DNA from: Malikia granosa
GTDB taxonomy: Bacteria; Pseudomonadota; Gammaproteobacteria; Burkholderiales; Burkholderiaceae_C
DNA: 64,000 nucleotides
Reading direction: 5' to 3'
NCBI RefSeq assembly: GCF_002980595.1
Contig: NZ_PVLQ01000030.1
Span: 23,078-87,077, forward strand
Position numbers and translations under genes: made by a program. Below the pieces are notes generated by a model that was given only the letters and a program-made list of their open reading frames with translations, ran no database searches and was not told where the DNA came from. Shown here one piece after another: positions 19,945-30,481 of this stretch. Each line of letters starts with the position of its first letter. Positions within the stretch are counted from its first letter, which is position 1.

Positions 19945-20697
19945 TCAGTCCAGCGCCCGCCCCTGGCCCGGCTCCTCCACCGTTCTGCCGTCGCGGATGT
20001 GATACAGGCGACGGAAGGTCGGGATGATCTTCTCGTCATGGGTCACGACGATGACGGCGGCCTGGTACTGGCGCGCCATCCGGGCCAGCAGCCGCATCAC
20101 GCCCAGGGCGCGCTCGCTGTCGAGCGGCGCGGTGGGCTCGTCGGCCAGGATCACCGCCGGCCGGTTCGCCAGCGCCCGCGCGATCGACACCCGCTGCTGC
20201 TCGCCACCCGAGAGCTGGGACGGCGCGGCCTGGGCCCGGTGCGCCATGTCGAGCTCGGTCAGCAGCTCGAGGGCACGGCTCCTGGCCGCCGCGTTCGGCA
20301 TCCCGGCCAGCATCGGCAGCAGGGCCACGTTGTCGGTGACATCGAGGAAGGGGATCAGGTAGGGCGCCTGGAACACGAAGCCGATATGGTCGCGGCGCAG
20401 CGCGCTCAGGTCGCGGCTGGCCCAGGCCTGGTCGTACAGCACCTTGCCGCCCAGCACCATGCGGCCCGCGGTCGGCTCGATGATGGCGCCCAGGCACTTG
20501 AGCAGCGTGCTCTTGCCCGAGCCCGAGGGCCCGACCAGGCCCACCACCTCGCCCGGGCCGACCACCAGGTCGACCTGCTTCAGCGCCTCGACCGCGGTCT
20601 GGCCCTGGCCATAGACCTTGCGTAGGCCCTGGACCAGGATGCCCGCCCCGGGCTCGGCGGCGCCAGACGGGGACGATGGCAATAAGGTGATCGTCAT
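19945..20697 (-). CDS. ABC transporter ATPase, MacB/LolD/DevA type
   Basis: The 250-residue ATPase has Walker A GPSGSGKST, Q-loop FVFQAPYLIPF, signature LSGGEQQRVSIARAL, Walker B VILADEPTAPLDSE and VIVVTHDEKII. The EPTAPLDS wording is typical of ATPases that power FtsX-fold permeases (MacB, LolD, DevA), which expel substrates from the periplasmic side rather than import them. It lies two bases after the FtsX-type permease gene and is the last gene of the long - strand operon that begins next to the ArsR regulator. Confidence 0.87.
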   Translation of the reverse strand: MTITLLPSSPSGAAEPGAGILVQGLRKVYGQGQTAVEALKQVDLVVGPGEVVGLVGPSGSGKSTLLKCLGAIIEPTAGRMVLGGKVLYDQAWASRDLSALRRDHIGFVFQAPYLIPFLDVTDNVALLPMLAGMPNAAARSRALELLTELDMAHRAQAAPSQLSGGEQQRVSIARALANRPAVILADEPTAPLDSERALGVMRLLARMARQYQAAVIVVTHDEKIIPTFRRLYHIRDGRTVEEPGQGRALD

Positions 20698-20699
20698 GC

Positions 20700-21893
20700 T
20701 CAGCCCCCGATCGCCTCGGCCGGATCGACCTTGATCGCGATCCGGATCGCCAGCGTGCTGGCCAGCGCGCAGATCAGCAGCACCACGACCAGCCCGGTCA
20801 GCGCATCGCGCGGCAGCAGCAGCACGTATTTCGGGAAGATCGGCGCCCACAGGGTGGCCGCGAACTTGCCGACGACAAAGCCGATCAGCCCCAGCCCGAG
20901 CGCCTGCTGCAGGATCATCGAGGCGATGGTCGAGTTGCGGGTGCCGATCAGCTTGAGCACGGCGATCTCGCGCAGCTTGCCCATGGTCATGGTGTAGATG
21001 ATGAAGGCGACGATGGCGGCGCTCACCACCGACAGGATGACCAGGAACATGCCGATCTGCCTGGCCGAGGTGGCGATCAGCTTGGCGACCAGGATTTCTT
21101 CCATGCCGGCGCGGTCGTAGACCTGCAGGTGCTTCCAGCGCCGGATCGGCTCGGCCACCTGAGCCGGAGAAAACCCTTGCCTGACCTGCACCAGCACGGC
21201 ATTGACCTGGCTGCTGCTGCTCTGGCTCTCGACCACGGCCTCCAGCAGTCCCGGCACGCCGGGGCGGTTGAAGGCCGGATTGGCTGCGCTGCGCGCGCGC
21301 TCGTTGACGATGGCGTCGTTGTCCTTGAGGAACTGGGCCTGCTGCGCATCCTTCAAGGGGATGAAGACCATCGGGTCGCCGCCCGACGAGACCATGCGCC
21401 GGGTCAGTCCGACCACCTCGTAGTCGTGGCGACGCAGCCGGATGCGGTCGCCAAGCGCGAAGCCGGTCCTGACATCGGCCAGCGCCTCGTAATGGCTGCG
21501 GCTCAGCGGCCGGCCCGCCACCAGATGGCTCGGACTGCCGGGCTTGCCGGGCTCGATGCCGACCACCATGGCCCGCACCTCGGTGTCGCCGCGCCTGACC
21601 TGCATGTTGAAATAGGTCACGTTGGCTGCCAGCGCCACCCCGGGCATGCCCTCGATGCCATGGACCAGGTCGTCGCGCAGGCTGGACGACTCGGCATAAG
21701 GGCCCTGGGTGCCCTGCTGCACCACCCACAGGTCGGCGCCGCTGTTGCTCAGCAGCACCTGGGCATCGTCGACCATGCCGCGGTAGAGCCCGGCCATCGA
21801 GAAGGTGACGCCGATCAGCAGCCCGAGTCCGATGCCCGTCAGCAGGAACTTGCGCCAGCCGTGCAGGATGTCGCGTCCGGCTAGGCTGATCAT
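20700..21893 (-). CDS. ABC transporter permease, FtsX fold (DevC/MacB-like)
   Basis: The 397-residue protein has one N-terminal helix (about 15-35, FLLTGIGLGLLIGVTFSMAG), a large periplasmic domain of about 220 residues, then three helices at the C terminus (MFLVILSVVSAAIVAFIIYT onward). This is the FtsX/MacB topology. TMTMGKLREIAVLKLIG is the coupling segment typical of DevC-like permeases. Its ATG overlaps the stop of the adaptor gene (ATGA), and the ATPase follows closely. Together they form a DevBCA-like tripartite exporter, which would need an outer-membrane channel such as the TolC-type protein encoded upstream in the same operon. Confidence 0.86.
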   Translation of the reverse strand: MISLAGRDILHGWRKFLLTGIGLGLLIGVTFSMAGLYRGMVDDAQVLLSNSGADLWVVQQGTQGPYAESSSLRDDLVHGIEGMPGVALAANVTYFNMQVRRGDTEVRAMVVGIEPGKPGSPSHLVAGRPLSRSHYEALADVRTGFALGDRIRLRRHDYEVVGLTRRMVSSGGDPMVFIPLKDAQQAQFLKDNDAIVNERARSAANPAFNRPGVPGLLEAVVESQSSSSQVNAVLVQVRQGFSPAQVAEPIRRWKHLQVYDRAGMEEILVAKLIATSARQIGMFLVILSVVSAAIVAFIIYTMTMGKLREIAVLKLIGTRNSTIASMILQQALGLGLIGFVVGKFAATLWAPIFPKYVLLLPRDALTGLVVVLLICALASTLAIRIAIKVDPAEAIGG

Positions 21894-23098
21894 GGGCCGG
21901 TCCTGGCTGCACCCGCGGGCCGGATCAGCTGCTCCACCACCTGGATGCGCGAATCGGCGCTCAGCGGCTTCTGGCTGTAGACCACGACCCGCTCGCCCGA
22001 CTTGAGCCCGGCCAGCACCTGGACCTGGCCGTCCAGGCTGCTCGCACCGACCTGGACCGGCGCGAAGGCCAGCCGGCCGTCCTGCAGGCGCCAGACCCCA
22101 GTGGCGCCGCCCTGGCGCTGCAGGCTGGCTGCCGGCAGCAGCAGCGAGTCTTCAATCGCCGGCAACTCGATGCTGGCCTCGACCATCTCGCCGACCGACA
22201 GGCCCGGCGGAATCTGCTCGAGCGAGAGCTGGGCGATGCGCTCCTCGGTCACGCTGTCGCTGAGCCATTCGACCCGTGCCACCCGGGCCGGCACCGGCTC
22301 ATGCGGGCGCGAGCGCAGCAGCAGCCGGGCCGGCAGGCCAGGCACCAGACCGGCGGAGCGGCCCTGGTCCAGCCGCACCCTGGCCCACAGGCTGGTCGGA
22401 TCGATCAGGCGCAGCACCGCCTGCCCTGCGACGACGGTCGAGCCCGGCTCGGCCTCGCGCGCCGACACCACCGCGTCGGCCGGCGCGATCAGCCGGGCAT
22501 TGGCGCGCTGCTGCTGCAGCGCCGCGCGCTCGGCCTTGGCGCGCAGTGCATCCTGCGCCGCCGCCTGGGCCGTGGCGCGCGCCGACTCGAGCGCGGCCTC
22601 GGCCGAGGCCAGCTCCTGGCCGCGCGCCTCCAGGGCACCTGCGCTGATGAAGTGCTGCCTTGCCAGCTCCTGCTGGCGGCGCAGGTTGGACAGCGCGAGC
22701 TCGCGCCGGGCCCGGGCATCGGCCTGCTGCGCAGCAGCCGCGGCCTGCACGCTGCTGGCGCGCGCGATGCTGGCATCGAGCGCCTGCAGCCGCTGGTCCA
22801 GGTCCACCGGGTCCATCTCGGCCAGCAGCTGCCCGGCCCGGACCCGGTCGCCGACATCGACCTGGAGCGTCAGCAGCCGGCCTGGCGCCGTGGGACCCAG
22901 CATCCAGTGGTGCCTGGCCTCGAGCGTGCCGATGCCGAACAGCTCGGGCGTGAAGCGGCCGGGCTTGACCTCGGCGACCGTGACCTGGACCGGCGCCAAC
23001 GGGCCGGTGCGCAGCAGCACGAACAGGAACAGCAGCGCCAGCAGCGCGACCGAGCCGCCGAGCAGGAGACGCCGCTTGAGCGCGGGGGAAACGGTCAT
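21890..23098 (-). CDS. Periplasmic adaptor protein of HlyD/MFP family (DevB-like)
   Basis: The 402-residue protein has one N-terminal membrane segment (LLLGGSVALLALLFLFVLL), a lipoyl-like half (VDVGDRVRAGQLLAEMDPVDLDQ), a long alanine- and glutamine-rich coiled-coil hairpin (about 95-200), the second lipoyl half (ARLIAPADAVVSAREAEPGS) and a beta-barrel domain. This is the standard adaptor layout bridging an inner-membrane pump to TolC. AAGGA lies before the ATG. Because it overlaps the FtsX-type permease gene, I pair it with that ABC exporter and not with the RND pump, which has its own adaptor. Confidence 0.87.
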   Translation of the reverse strand: MTVSPALKRRLLLGGSVALLALLFLFVLLRTGPLAPVQVTVAEVKPGRFTPELFGIGTLEARHHWMLGPTAPGRLLTLQVDVGDRVRAGQLLAEMDPVDLDQRLQALDASIARASSVQAAAAAQQADARARRELALSNLRRQQELARQHFISAGALEARGQELASAEAALESARATAQAAAQDALRAKAERAALQQQRANARLIAPADAVVSAREAEPGSTVVAGQAVLRLIDPTSLWARVRLDQGRSAGLVPGLPARLLLRSRPHEPVPARVARVEWLSDSVTEERIAQLSLEQIPPGLSVGEMVEASIELPAIEDSLLLPAASLQRQGGATGVWRLQDGRLAFAPVQVGASSLDGQVQVLAGLKSGERVVVYSQKPLSADSRIQVVEQLIRPAGAARTGP

Positions 23099-23133
23099 CG
23101 GAGTCCTTCTGGAAGTGCAGTGATGGGGCTGAC

Positions 23134-23733
23134 TCAGGTCCGGCGGCCCACCAGCCGGGTCACCCAGGCCGGCCCCTGGTGGCCAGGCCCCTCGTCGAGC
23201 ACCGTCTCGACTTCCTCGCGCAGCAGCCATTGCAGCCGGCCCGCGAAGTCTGCTTCGAGGTCGGCCAGCGCATAGAGCATGTCGAGCTGCTTGGGCCCGC
23301 CGCTGCTGCGTTCGAGCTGCTTCGGGTGGAAGGCCTCCAGGATCAGCAGGCCGCCCGGGCGCAGCGCATCGGCCAGCCTCTGGTGGGCGCTGGCACGGAT
23401 TGCGGGCGGCAGGTGGACATAGGTCAGCACCAGCGCGTCAAAGGCGCCGGCGGGCGGCTGCCAGTCGGCCAGGTCGGCGAGCTGGGTGGCTATCCTGACC
23501 CCCTGCTCGGCCGCCAGCGCCTGGGCCTTGGCCAGTCCGACCGCCGAGCCATCCATGGCCAGCACCTGGTGGCCCTGCGAGGCCAGCCAGACGCTGTTGC
23601 GCCCCTCGCCGTCACCCGGCACCAGGATGCGCGCGGCGCTCGGCAGGCGGCTGGCCTGGCTAAGCAGGAAGGCATTGGGCCGGGTGCCGTACTTGAAGCC
23701 GGCGCCGGAAAATTGCTGGTCCCAGAAGTTCAT
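23134..23733 (-). CDS. Class I SAM-dependent methyltransferase (TehB/UbiE-like)
   Basis: The 199-residue protein starts MNFWDQQFSGAGFKYGTRPN, typical of small cytoplasmic TehB-like methyltransferases. The SAM-binding motif is degenerate but readable: ARILVPGDGEGRNSVWLAS, then VLAMDGSAVGLAKAQ and the FDALVLTYVHLPP strand. Relatives methylate thiols, tellurite or selenite derivatives and other small molecules. Its place in a sulfide-related operon suggests a thiol or hydrosulfide acceptor, but this is inference. ATG 23733 is used rather than a TTG nine bases upstream. It lies ten bases after the OsmC gene. Confidence 0.78.
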   Translation of the reverse strand: MNFWDQQFSGAGFKYGTRPNAFLLSQASRLPSAARILVPGDGEGRNSVWLASQGHQVLAMDGSAVGLAKAQALAAEQGVRIATQLADLADWQPPAGAFDALVLTYVHLPPAIRASAHQRLADALRPGGLLILEAFHPKQLERSSGGPKQLDMLYALADLEADFAGRLQWLLREEVETVLDEGPGHQGPAWVTRLVGRRT

Positions 23734-23743
23734 GCAAGTCAAT

Positions 23744-24202
23744 TCAGGTAGTGGAAGATTTCAGCAAGGCGCCCGTGACGTCGAACACCTCGACCGTGAC
23801 CGGGATGCCCTGCCCGATGCTCTGGGTCACGGTGCAGAAGGCGTCGAACTGGCCCAGCACCCGCTCCAGATGCTCGAGCGCCGCGGCCTTCACCCCGAGC
23901 TGCAGCCTGGCGCCTAGCTTGAGCACGCGCAAGCGGCCCTCGGGATTGCGGCCGACCTCGGCCTGCACGGTGCAGCTGATCGGCTCGGGCGCCTGCTTGA
24001 ACTTGCGCAGAGCAAACAGCAGCGAGTCGCTCAGGCAGTTGCCGACCGAGGCGCACAGCAGCTGCACCGGGGACGGCCCCTGCCCGCTGCCGAGCGGCGG
24101 CGGTTCGTCGCAGACCAGCACCGGCATGGTGTCATCGAAACGGATCTCGAAGCGGTAGTCCTGCTGCTGGTGCAGGGTGACGGATACGGTGGCTTCGCTC
24201 AT
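23744..24202 (-). CDS. OsmC family thiol protein
   Basis: The 152-residue OsmC-fold protein has the two characteristic cysteines, C56 (SVGNCLSDS) and C123 (AFCTVTQS). In Ohr and OsmC enzymes such a pair forms the peroxidatic thiol couple that reduces organic hydroperoxides; many family members have other or unknown roles. Spacing and length (about 140-150) match the family. It lies 21 bases after the sulfide:quinone oxidoreductase gene. Handling of persulfides or protection from peroxide is plausible in this context. GGAA-type purines precede the ATG. Confidence 0.83.
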   Translation of the reverse strand: MSEATVSVTLHQQQDYRFEIRFDDTMPVLVCDEPPPLGSGQGPSPVQLLCASVGNCLSDSLLFALRKFKQAPEPISCTVQAEVGRNPEGRLRVLKLGARLQLGVKAAALEHLERVLGQFDAFCTVTQSIGQGIPVTVEVFDVTGALLKSSTT

Positions 24203-24223
24203 CTTGTCATCGCTTTCCAGGGT

Positions 24224-25537
<1,314 letters not shown>

Positions 25538-26917
25538 TCAGGGCTGCAGCTTGGCGTTGACCGCCTGCAGCCCCGGCAAATCCAGTTGTCCGGCCAGCGC
25601 CTCGAGCTGCAGCCGATTCTGCAGCAGCTCGGTGCGCGCCTGCAACAGCGCGAGCTCGGCCGCCGCGGCATCGTTCTCGGCATTGAGCAGGTCGAGCGTG
25701 GTGCGGTCGCCGACCTGGCGACCGAGCCGGGTCGCGTCCAGCCGCGCGCGGCTGGCGACCAGCGCCTGCTCGAGCGCCGCCAGCCTGGCCTGGCCGCTGC
25801 TGAGCGCCAGCCAGCTGGCGCGCGTCTGCTGCGCCAGCTGCAGCCGGACTCGCTCGAGCTCGGCCCTGGCCTTTTGCTCCAGGCTCAAGGCCTCGGCCAG
25901 CTTGGCGCTGCGCCAGCCGCCGGTGTAGAGCGGCAGGTTCAGCGCGACGCCGACCATCTGCTGGCTCTGGCTGTTGCTGGCTGTGCCGTAATCGCCCGAG
26001 CCGCCCAGGCGCTCGCGCGAGGCCTGCGCCACCAGCTCGACCGTGGCCGATCCGGCCAGGCCATGCTTGCGCACCTCGGCCGCGGCGACCTCGGCCTGGG
26101 CCTGCTGCAAGCGCAGCAGCGGGTTGTGCTGCTGCGCCAGCGCCAGCCATGACTCGAGCGGGGCCAGCGCGCCGTCGGCCAGCTGGCCGGAGGGCGCTTG
26201 CAGCTGGAGTCGCTCGGCCGCCAGCCCGGTGCTGTCCTGCAGCGCCTGGCGCGCGAGCTCGAGCTCGTTGGCCGCCGCCAGCACCTGGGCCTGCAGGCCG
26301 CGCGCGCGCGCCGCGGCCTCGTGGCTGTCGGTGATCGGCTGGTCGCCCAGCGCGTAGCGGTCCTGGGCCTCGGTGTAGGCGCGGTCGACGGCGACCTGCT
26401 GCTGCTTCAGCAGCGCCAGCCGGCGCTCGGCCAGCAACAGGCCGAAATAGCGCTGCGCGGTCTGCAGCATCCAGTCCTGCTGCGCGGCCTGCCACTCGAG
26501 GTCGGCGGCATCGGCCGCCAGCGACAGCTGGCGCTGCTGGGCCCGGCGCTCGGGGCTGTAGAGCGGCTGGCGCGCGCCCAGGGCCCAGCGCGTGGCCGTG
26601 CCGCCCTCGACCGAGGTACCGAAGGACACGCCGGTCGAATGGCCGAAGCCCGGCGCGGCAAACTGTGCGCCGTCCATGCGGCTGTCGGCGCTCGAGTAGC
26701 CGGCACTGGTGCTCAGGCCCAGGGTCGGACGCCAGAGCGCGGCGGCCTGCTCGCGCCGGGCGGCACCGGCAGCGCGGGCCGCGTCTAGCACCTGGCCCTG
26801 CGGGTCATGCTCGCGCGCCGCCTGCCAGACCTGCAGCAGGTCGGTCGCACTGGCAAAACCGGGGGACATGGCGCATAGCGCGAGCAGCGCGCCGGCAATC
26901 AGGGGGCGAGATCTCAT
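25538..26917 (-). CDS. TolC-family outer-membrane efflux channel protein
   Basis: The 459-residue precursor has a signal peptide (ending near SPGFASA) and two repeated halves of long alanine- and glutamine-rich helices typical of the OEP family, with GVALNLPLYTGGW and TLDLLNAENDAAAAELALL in the second half. It would form a trimeric tunnel across the outer membrane and periplasm. In the same operon are two inner-membrane export systems with adaptors (RND and FtsX-type ABC), so this single channel could serve either. ATG 26917 is used rather than an in-frame TTG at 26941. Length matches the family (430-500). Confidence 0.88.
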   Translation of the reverse strand: MRSRPLIAGALLALCAMSPGFASATDLLQVWQAAREHDPQGQVLDAARAAGAARREQAAALWRPTLGLSTSAGYSSADSRMDGAQFAAPGFGHSTGVSFGTSVEGGTATRWALGARQPLYSPERRAQQRQLSLAADAADLEWQAAQQDWMLQTAQRYFGLLLAERRLALLKQQQVAVDRAYTEAQDRYALGDQPITDSHEAAARARGLQAQVLAAANELELARQALQDSTGLAAERLQLQAPSGQLADGALAPLESWLALAQQHNPLLRLQQAQAEVAAAEVRKHGLAGSATVELVAQASRERLGGSGDYGTASNSQSQQMVGVALNLPLYTGGWRSAKLAEALSLEQKARAELERVRLQLAQQTRASWLALSSGQARLAALEQALVASRARLDATRLGRQVGDRTTLDLLNAENDAAAAELALLQARTELLQNRLQLEALAGQLDLPGLQAVNAKLQP

Positions 26918-26966
26918 CCTTGCGCTCCGTAAATCCGTCAACGGGTCGAAACAGCTCGAGCGCGGC

Positions 26967-27176
26967 TCAGCAGCCGGGCTTGAAGCCGAGCTTGCGCAGC
27001 AGGGTTTCCATCAAGCACCATTTCGTCAGGCCGCTCTGCAGCAGATTGGCGCCGACGAAGGCGGTGAAGGCCAGCCACCACTGGCTGACGAAGACCGGGC
27101 TGCCGGGGATGCCGAGCGCCAGCGACAGCAGGATGAAGCTGCCGGCGACGACGCGAACGATTTGCCAGGTGGTCAT
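26967..27176 (-). CDS. DUF2892 (YgaP transmembrane-like) small membrane protein
   Basis: The 69-residue protein has two hydrophobic segments (IVRVVAGSFILLSLALGI and WLAFTAFVGANLLQSGL) followed by KWCLMETLLRKLGFKPGC, which is the DUF2892 pattern. The same two-helix unit is fused to a rhodanese in E. coli YgaP, which is tied to sulfane sulfur. Here it stands alone, without rhodanese, between the RND pump and TolC genes. Two cysteines, C54 and the C-terminal C69, are present. The function of the stand-alone form is not established; a role in moving sulfur compounds is inference from the neighbours. Confidence 0.82.
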   Translation of the reverse strand: MTTWQIVRVVAGSFILLSLALGIPGSPVFVSQWWLAFTAFVGANLLQSGLTKWCLMETLLRKLGFKPGC

Positions 27177-27215
27177 GATGGGTTGCTCCTTGGATGGCGA
27201 ATGGGTTGAATGGGT

Positions 27216-30200
27216 TCAGGCCGCCGCTTCAGCGCCAGCCGGCGGCTGCGGCCGCTCGGGGTGCTGCTTGCGGTAGGCCGCGTAGTACAGGGTCGGGATC
27301 ACGACCAGGGTCAGCAGGGTCGAGACCAGGATGCCGAAGATCAGCGAGATCGCCAGCCCGTTGAAGATCGGATCGTCGAGGATGAAGAAGGCGCCCAGCA
27401 TCGCGGCCAGTCCGGTCAGCATGATGGGCTGGGCCCGCGTGACGGCCGAATGCACCACCGCCTGCCGGAACGGCACGCCCGCCCTGGCCTGCAGCTCGAT
27501 GAAGTCGACCAGCAGGATCGAGTTGCGCACGATGATGCCGGCCAGCGCGATCATGCCGATCATGCTGGTCGCGGTGTACTGCGCGCCCAGCAGCGCATGG
27601 CCCGGCATCACCCCGATCAGGGTCAGCGGAATCGGCGCCATGATGATCAGCGGCGTCAGATAGCTGCCGAACTGCGCCACCACCAGCAGGTAGATCAGGA
27701 TCAGGCCGACGCCATAGGCGGCGCCCATGTCGCGGAAGGTCTCGTAGGTGATCTGCCACTCGCCGTCCCACTTGAGCGCGTAGCCGCGCCAGGCATCGGC
27801 GGGCTGGTGGATGAAATACTCCTCCAGCTGGCCGCCGACCGGGGGCTTGAGCTCGGCAATCCGCGCGCGCATCTGGAACATGCCGTAGAGCGGGCTGTCG
27901 ATCTTTCCGGCCATGTCGGCGGTCACGAAGTTGACCGGCAGCAGGTCCTTGTGGATCACCGGCTGCTCGCGCAGGGTGTCGCTGACCTTGACCAGCTCGC
28001 GGATCGGCACCAGCTGGCCGGACGAGCCGCGCACGGCGAGCTGCAGCAGCGCGTCGAGTTCGCCATGGCGCTCGGGCGGCAGCTGGATCAGCGCCGGCAG
28101 CGGATACTTGCTGCCGTCGTGCAGCCAGGTCGCCTCCTCGCCGGCCAGGCCGGCGCGCAGCGTGCTCACGATCGCCGCCTGCGGCACGCCCAGCAGCGCA
28201 GCCTTGCTTCGGTCCACCAGCAGCAGCTGGCGCGGCGCGTCGGCGATGCTGCTGTCGTCGACATCGACCACATTGGCGGTCTGCTCGAACACCGCGCGCA
28301 CCTGCTTGGCAACCTGGCGCCGGCCCTCGGCCTCCGGGCCGTAGATCTCGGCCACGATGGGCGACAGCACCGGCGGGCCCGGCGGCACCTCGACCACCTT
28401 GACATTGGCGCCGAAGCGCTTGCCGATCGCCTGCAGCTCGGGCCGCAGCCGGGTCGCGATCGCGTGGCTCTGGTCGGAACGATGGTGCTTGTCGACCAGG
28501 TTCACCTGCAGGTCGCCGACCTCGCCGCCAGCGCGCAGGTAATACTGGCGCACCAGGCCGTTGAAGTTGATCGGCGCCGCCGTGCCGGCATAGGCCTGGT
28601 AGTCGGTGACCTCGGGCACGGTGGCCAGGTAGGCGCCGAGCTCGCGCAGCACCGCCGCCGTGTCCTCGACCGGGGTGCCGGCCGGCATGTCGACCACGAC
28701 CTGGAACTCGGACTTGTTGTCGAACGGCAGCATCTTGAGCTGCACCAGGCCGACGACCGGCAGCAGCACCGACAGCGCGATCAGGCCGGCAATGCCCAGG
28801 CCCAGCAGCCTGCGGTTGCGCCCGCCCGCCTCGGGGTGCAGCAGCGGACCGAACACGCGCTCGAACAAGGGCCCGAGTTTGGCGGCCAGGCCCGTGGGCG
28901 CGCCATGGGCGCCGGCTGCATGGCCATGGCCAGCCTTCATCCACAGCCGCGCCAGCCAGGGCGTGACGACGAAGGCGATCGCCAGCGACAGCAGCATGCC
29001 CATGCTGGCATTGATCGGGATCGGGCTCATGTAGGGGCCCATCAGTCCGGTCACGAAGGCCATCGGCAGCAGCGCCGCGATCACGGTCAGCGTGGCCAGG
29101 ATGGTCGGGCCGCCGACCTCGTCGACCGCGCCCGGGATGATCTCGGCCAGGGTCTTGCCGGGGTAGAGCTGCTGGTGGCGGTGGATGTTCTCGACCACCA
29201 CGATCGCGTCGTCGACCAGGATGCCGATCGAGAAGATCAGCGCGAACAGCGAGACCCGGTTCAGCGTGAAGCCCCAGGCCCAGGAGGCGAACAGGGTCAC
29301 GGTCAGGGTCAGGATCACCGCGGTGCCGACGATGGCGGCCTCGCGCCGGCCCAGCGCGATGAAGACCAGCGCCACCACCGAGGCAGTCGCGAACAGCAGC
29401 TTCTGGATCAGCTTGCGCGCCTTGTCGTTGGCGCTGGCACCATAGTTGCGCGTCTCGGCGACCTCGACCCCGTCCGGGATCACGCTGCCGTGCAGCTGCT
29501 CGACGCGCTGCATCACGGCATTGGCGACATCGATCGCGTTCTCGCCCGGCTTCTTGGTGATCGCCAGCGTCACGGCCGGGTATTCGCCGCCGCCCTGCTG
29601 CCGGTTCAGTCCATGCCAGACATGGCGGGCGGCGGGCAGCGGACCCTCGCTGACCTCGGCGACATCGCGCAGGAACACCGGCTTGCCGGCGCGCACGCCG
29701 ACCATCAGCTCGGCGACCTCGTCGGCGCTCGAGAGCCACGGGCCGGCCTCGACGCTGATGCTGCGGTTGCCAGCCAGCAGCTCGCCGACCGGCAGGCCCA
29801 TATTGGCCGACTGCAGGCTCTGGCGCAGGTCCTGCACCGTCACGCCCGAACCCGCCATGCGGCCCGGATCGATCTGCACCCGCACCGCGCGGCCCGGGCC
29901 GCCCAGCGTGCTCACGTCCTGGGTGCCCGGCACCCGCTTGAGGTCGGCCTCGATGCTGTGCGCGACCCGCTCGAGCTCGTAGGCGCCGGTCTCCGGCTCC
30001 TGGCTGAACAGCGTCAGCGTCACGATAGGCACGTCGTCGATGCCCTTGGGCTTGACCAGCGGCTCCATGACGCCCAGCCCTTGCGGCAACCAGTCGCTGT
30101 GGTCGCGCAGCGTGTCGTGCAGGCGCACCAGCGCCTCCGAGCGCGGCACGCCGACCTTGAACTGCACCGTCAGCACCGCCACGCCCGGGCGCGAGACCGA

Positions 30201-30470
30201 CATCACATGCTCGATGCCCGCGATGCGCGACAGCACCTGCTCGGCCGGAATCGCGACCATCTGCTCGACATCGCGCACCGAGGCGCCCGGGAAAGGCACG
30301 ATGACGTTGGCCATGGTGACGTTGATCTGCGGCTCCTCCTCGCGCGGCGTCACCAGCACGGCAAAGATGCCCAGCAGCAGCGCGACCAGCGCCAGCAGCG
30401 GCGTGATCTGCGCGCTCTGGAACAGCGCGGCAATCCGGCCCGAGGGGCCCATGGACTTGATCGGACTCAT
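27216..30470 (-). CDS. RND family efflux pump permease
   Basis: The 1084-residue protein has the RND layout: first helix (TPLLALVALLLGIFAVLV), two large periplasmic domains, and the central helices with SIGILVDDAIVVVENIHRH, which carries the proton-relay aspartates. The second half repeats the pattern with GIIVRNSILLVDFIELQ. It reads more like the AcrB/hydrophobe type than CusA-type metal pumps, since no methionine ladder stands out. Substrate is unknown. It follows its adaptor gene by 11 bases in an operon with SQR, so a sulfur-related substrate is a reasonable guess. A loop rich in His and Gly (AGHGHAAGAHGAPTG) lies in the mid-protein linker. Confidence 0.9.
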   Translation of the reverse strand: MSPIKSMGPSGRIAALFQSAQITPLLALVALLLGIFAVLVTPREEEPQINVTMANVIVPFPGASVRDVEQMVAIPAEQVLSRIAGIEHVMSVSRPGVAVLTVQFKVGVPRSEALVRLHDTLRDHSDWLPQGLGVMEPLVKPKGIDDVPIVTLTLFSQEPETGAYELERVAHSIEADLKRVPGTQDVSTLGGPGRAVRVQIDPGRMAGSGVTVQDLRQSLQSANMGLPVGELLAGNRSISVEAGPWLSSADEVAELMVGVRAGKPVFLRDVAEVSEGPLPAARHVWHGLNRQQGGGEYPAVTLAITKKPGENAIDVANAVMQRVEQLHGSVIPDGVEVAETRNYGASANDKARKLIQKLLFATASVVALVFIALGRREAAIVGTAVILTLTVTLFASWAWGFTLNRVSLFALIFSIGILVDDAIVVVENIHRHQQLYPGKTLAEIIPGAVDEVGGPTILATLTVIAALLPMAFVTGLMGPYMSPIPINASMGMLLSLAIAFVVTPWLARLWMKAGHGHAAGAHGAPTGLAAKLGPLFERVFGPLLHPEAGGRNRRLLGLGIAGLIALSVLLPVVGLVQLKMLPFDNKSEFQVVVDMPAGTPVEDTAAVLRELGAYLATVPEVTDYQAYAGTAAPINFNGLVRQYYLRAGGEVGDLQVNLVDKHHRSDQSHAIATRLRPELQAIGKRFGANVKVVEVPPGPPVLSPIVAEIYGPEAEGRRQVAKQVRAVFEQTANVVDVDDSSIADAPRQLLLVDRSKAALLGVPQAAIVSTLRAGLAGEEATWLHDGSKYPLPALIQLPPERHGELDALLQLAVRGSSGQLVPIRELVKVSDTLREQPVIHKDLLPVNFVTADMAGKIDSPLYGMFQMRARIAELKPPVGGQLEEYFIHQPADAWRGYALKWDGEWQITYETFRDMGAAYGVGLILIYLLVVAQFGSYLTPLIIMAPIPLTLIGVMPGHALLGAQYTATSMIGMIALAGIIVRNSILLVDFIELQARAGVPFRQAVVHSAVTRAQPIMLTGLAAMLGAFFILDDPIFNGLAISLIFGILVSTLLTLVVIPTLYYAAYRKQHPERPQPPAGAEAAA

Positions 30471-30481
30471 GCGGCGCCCTT

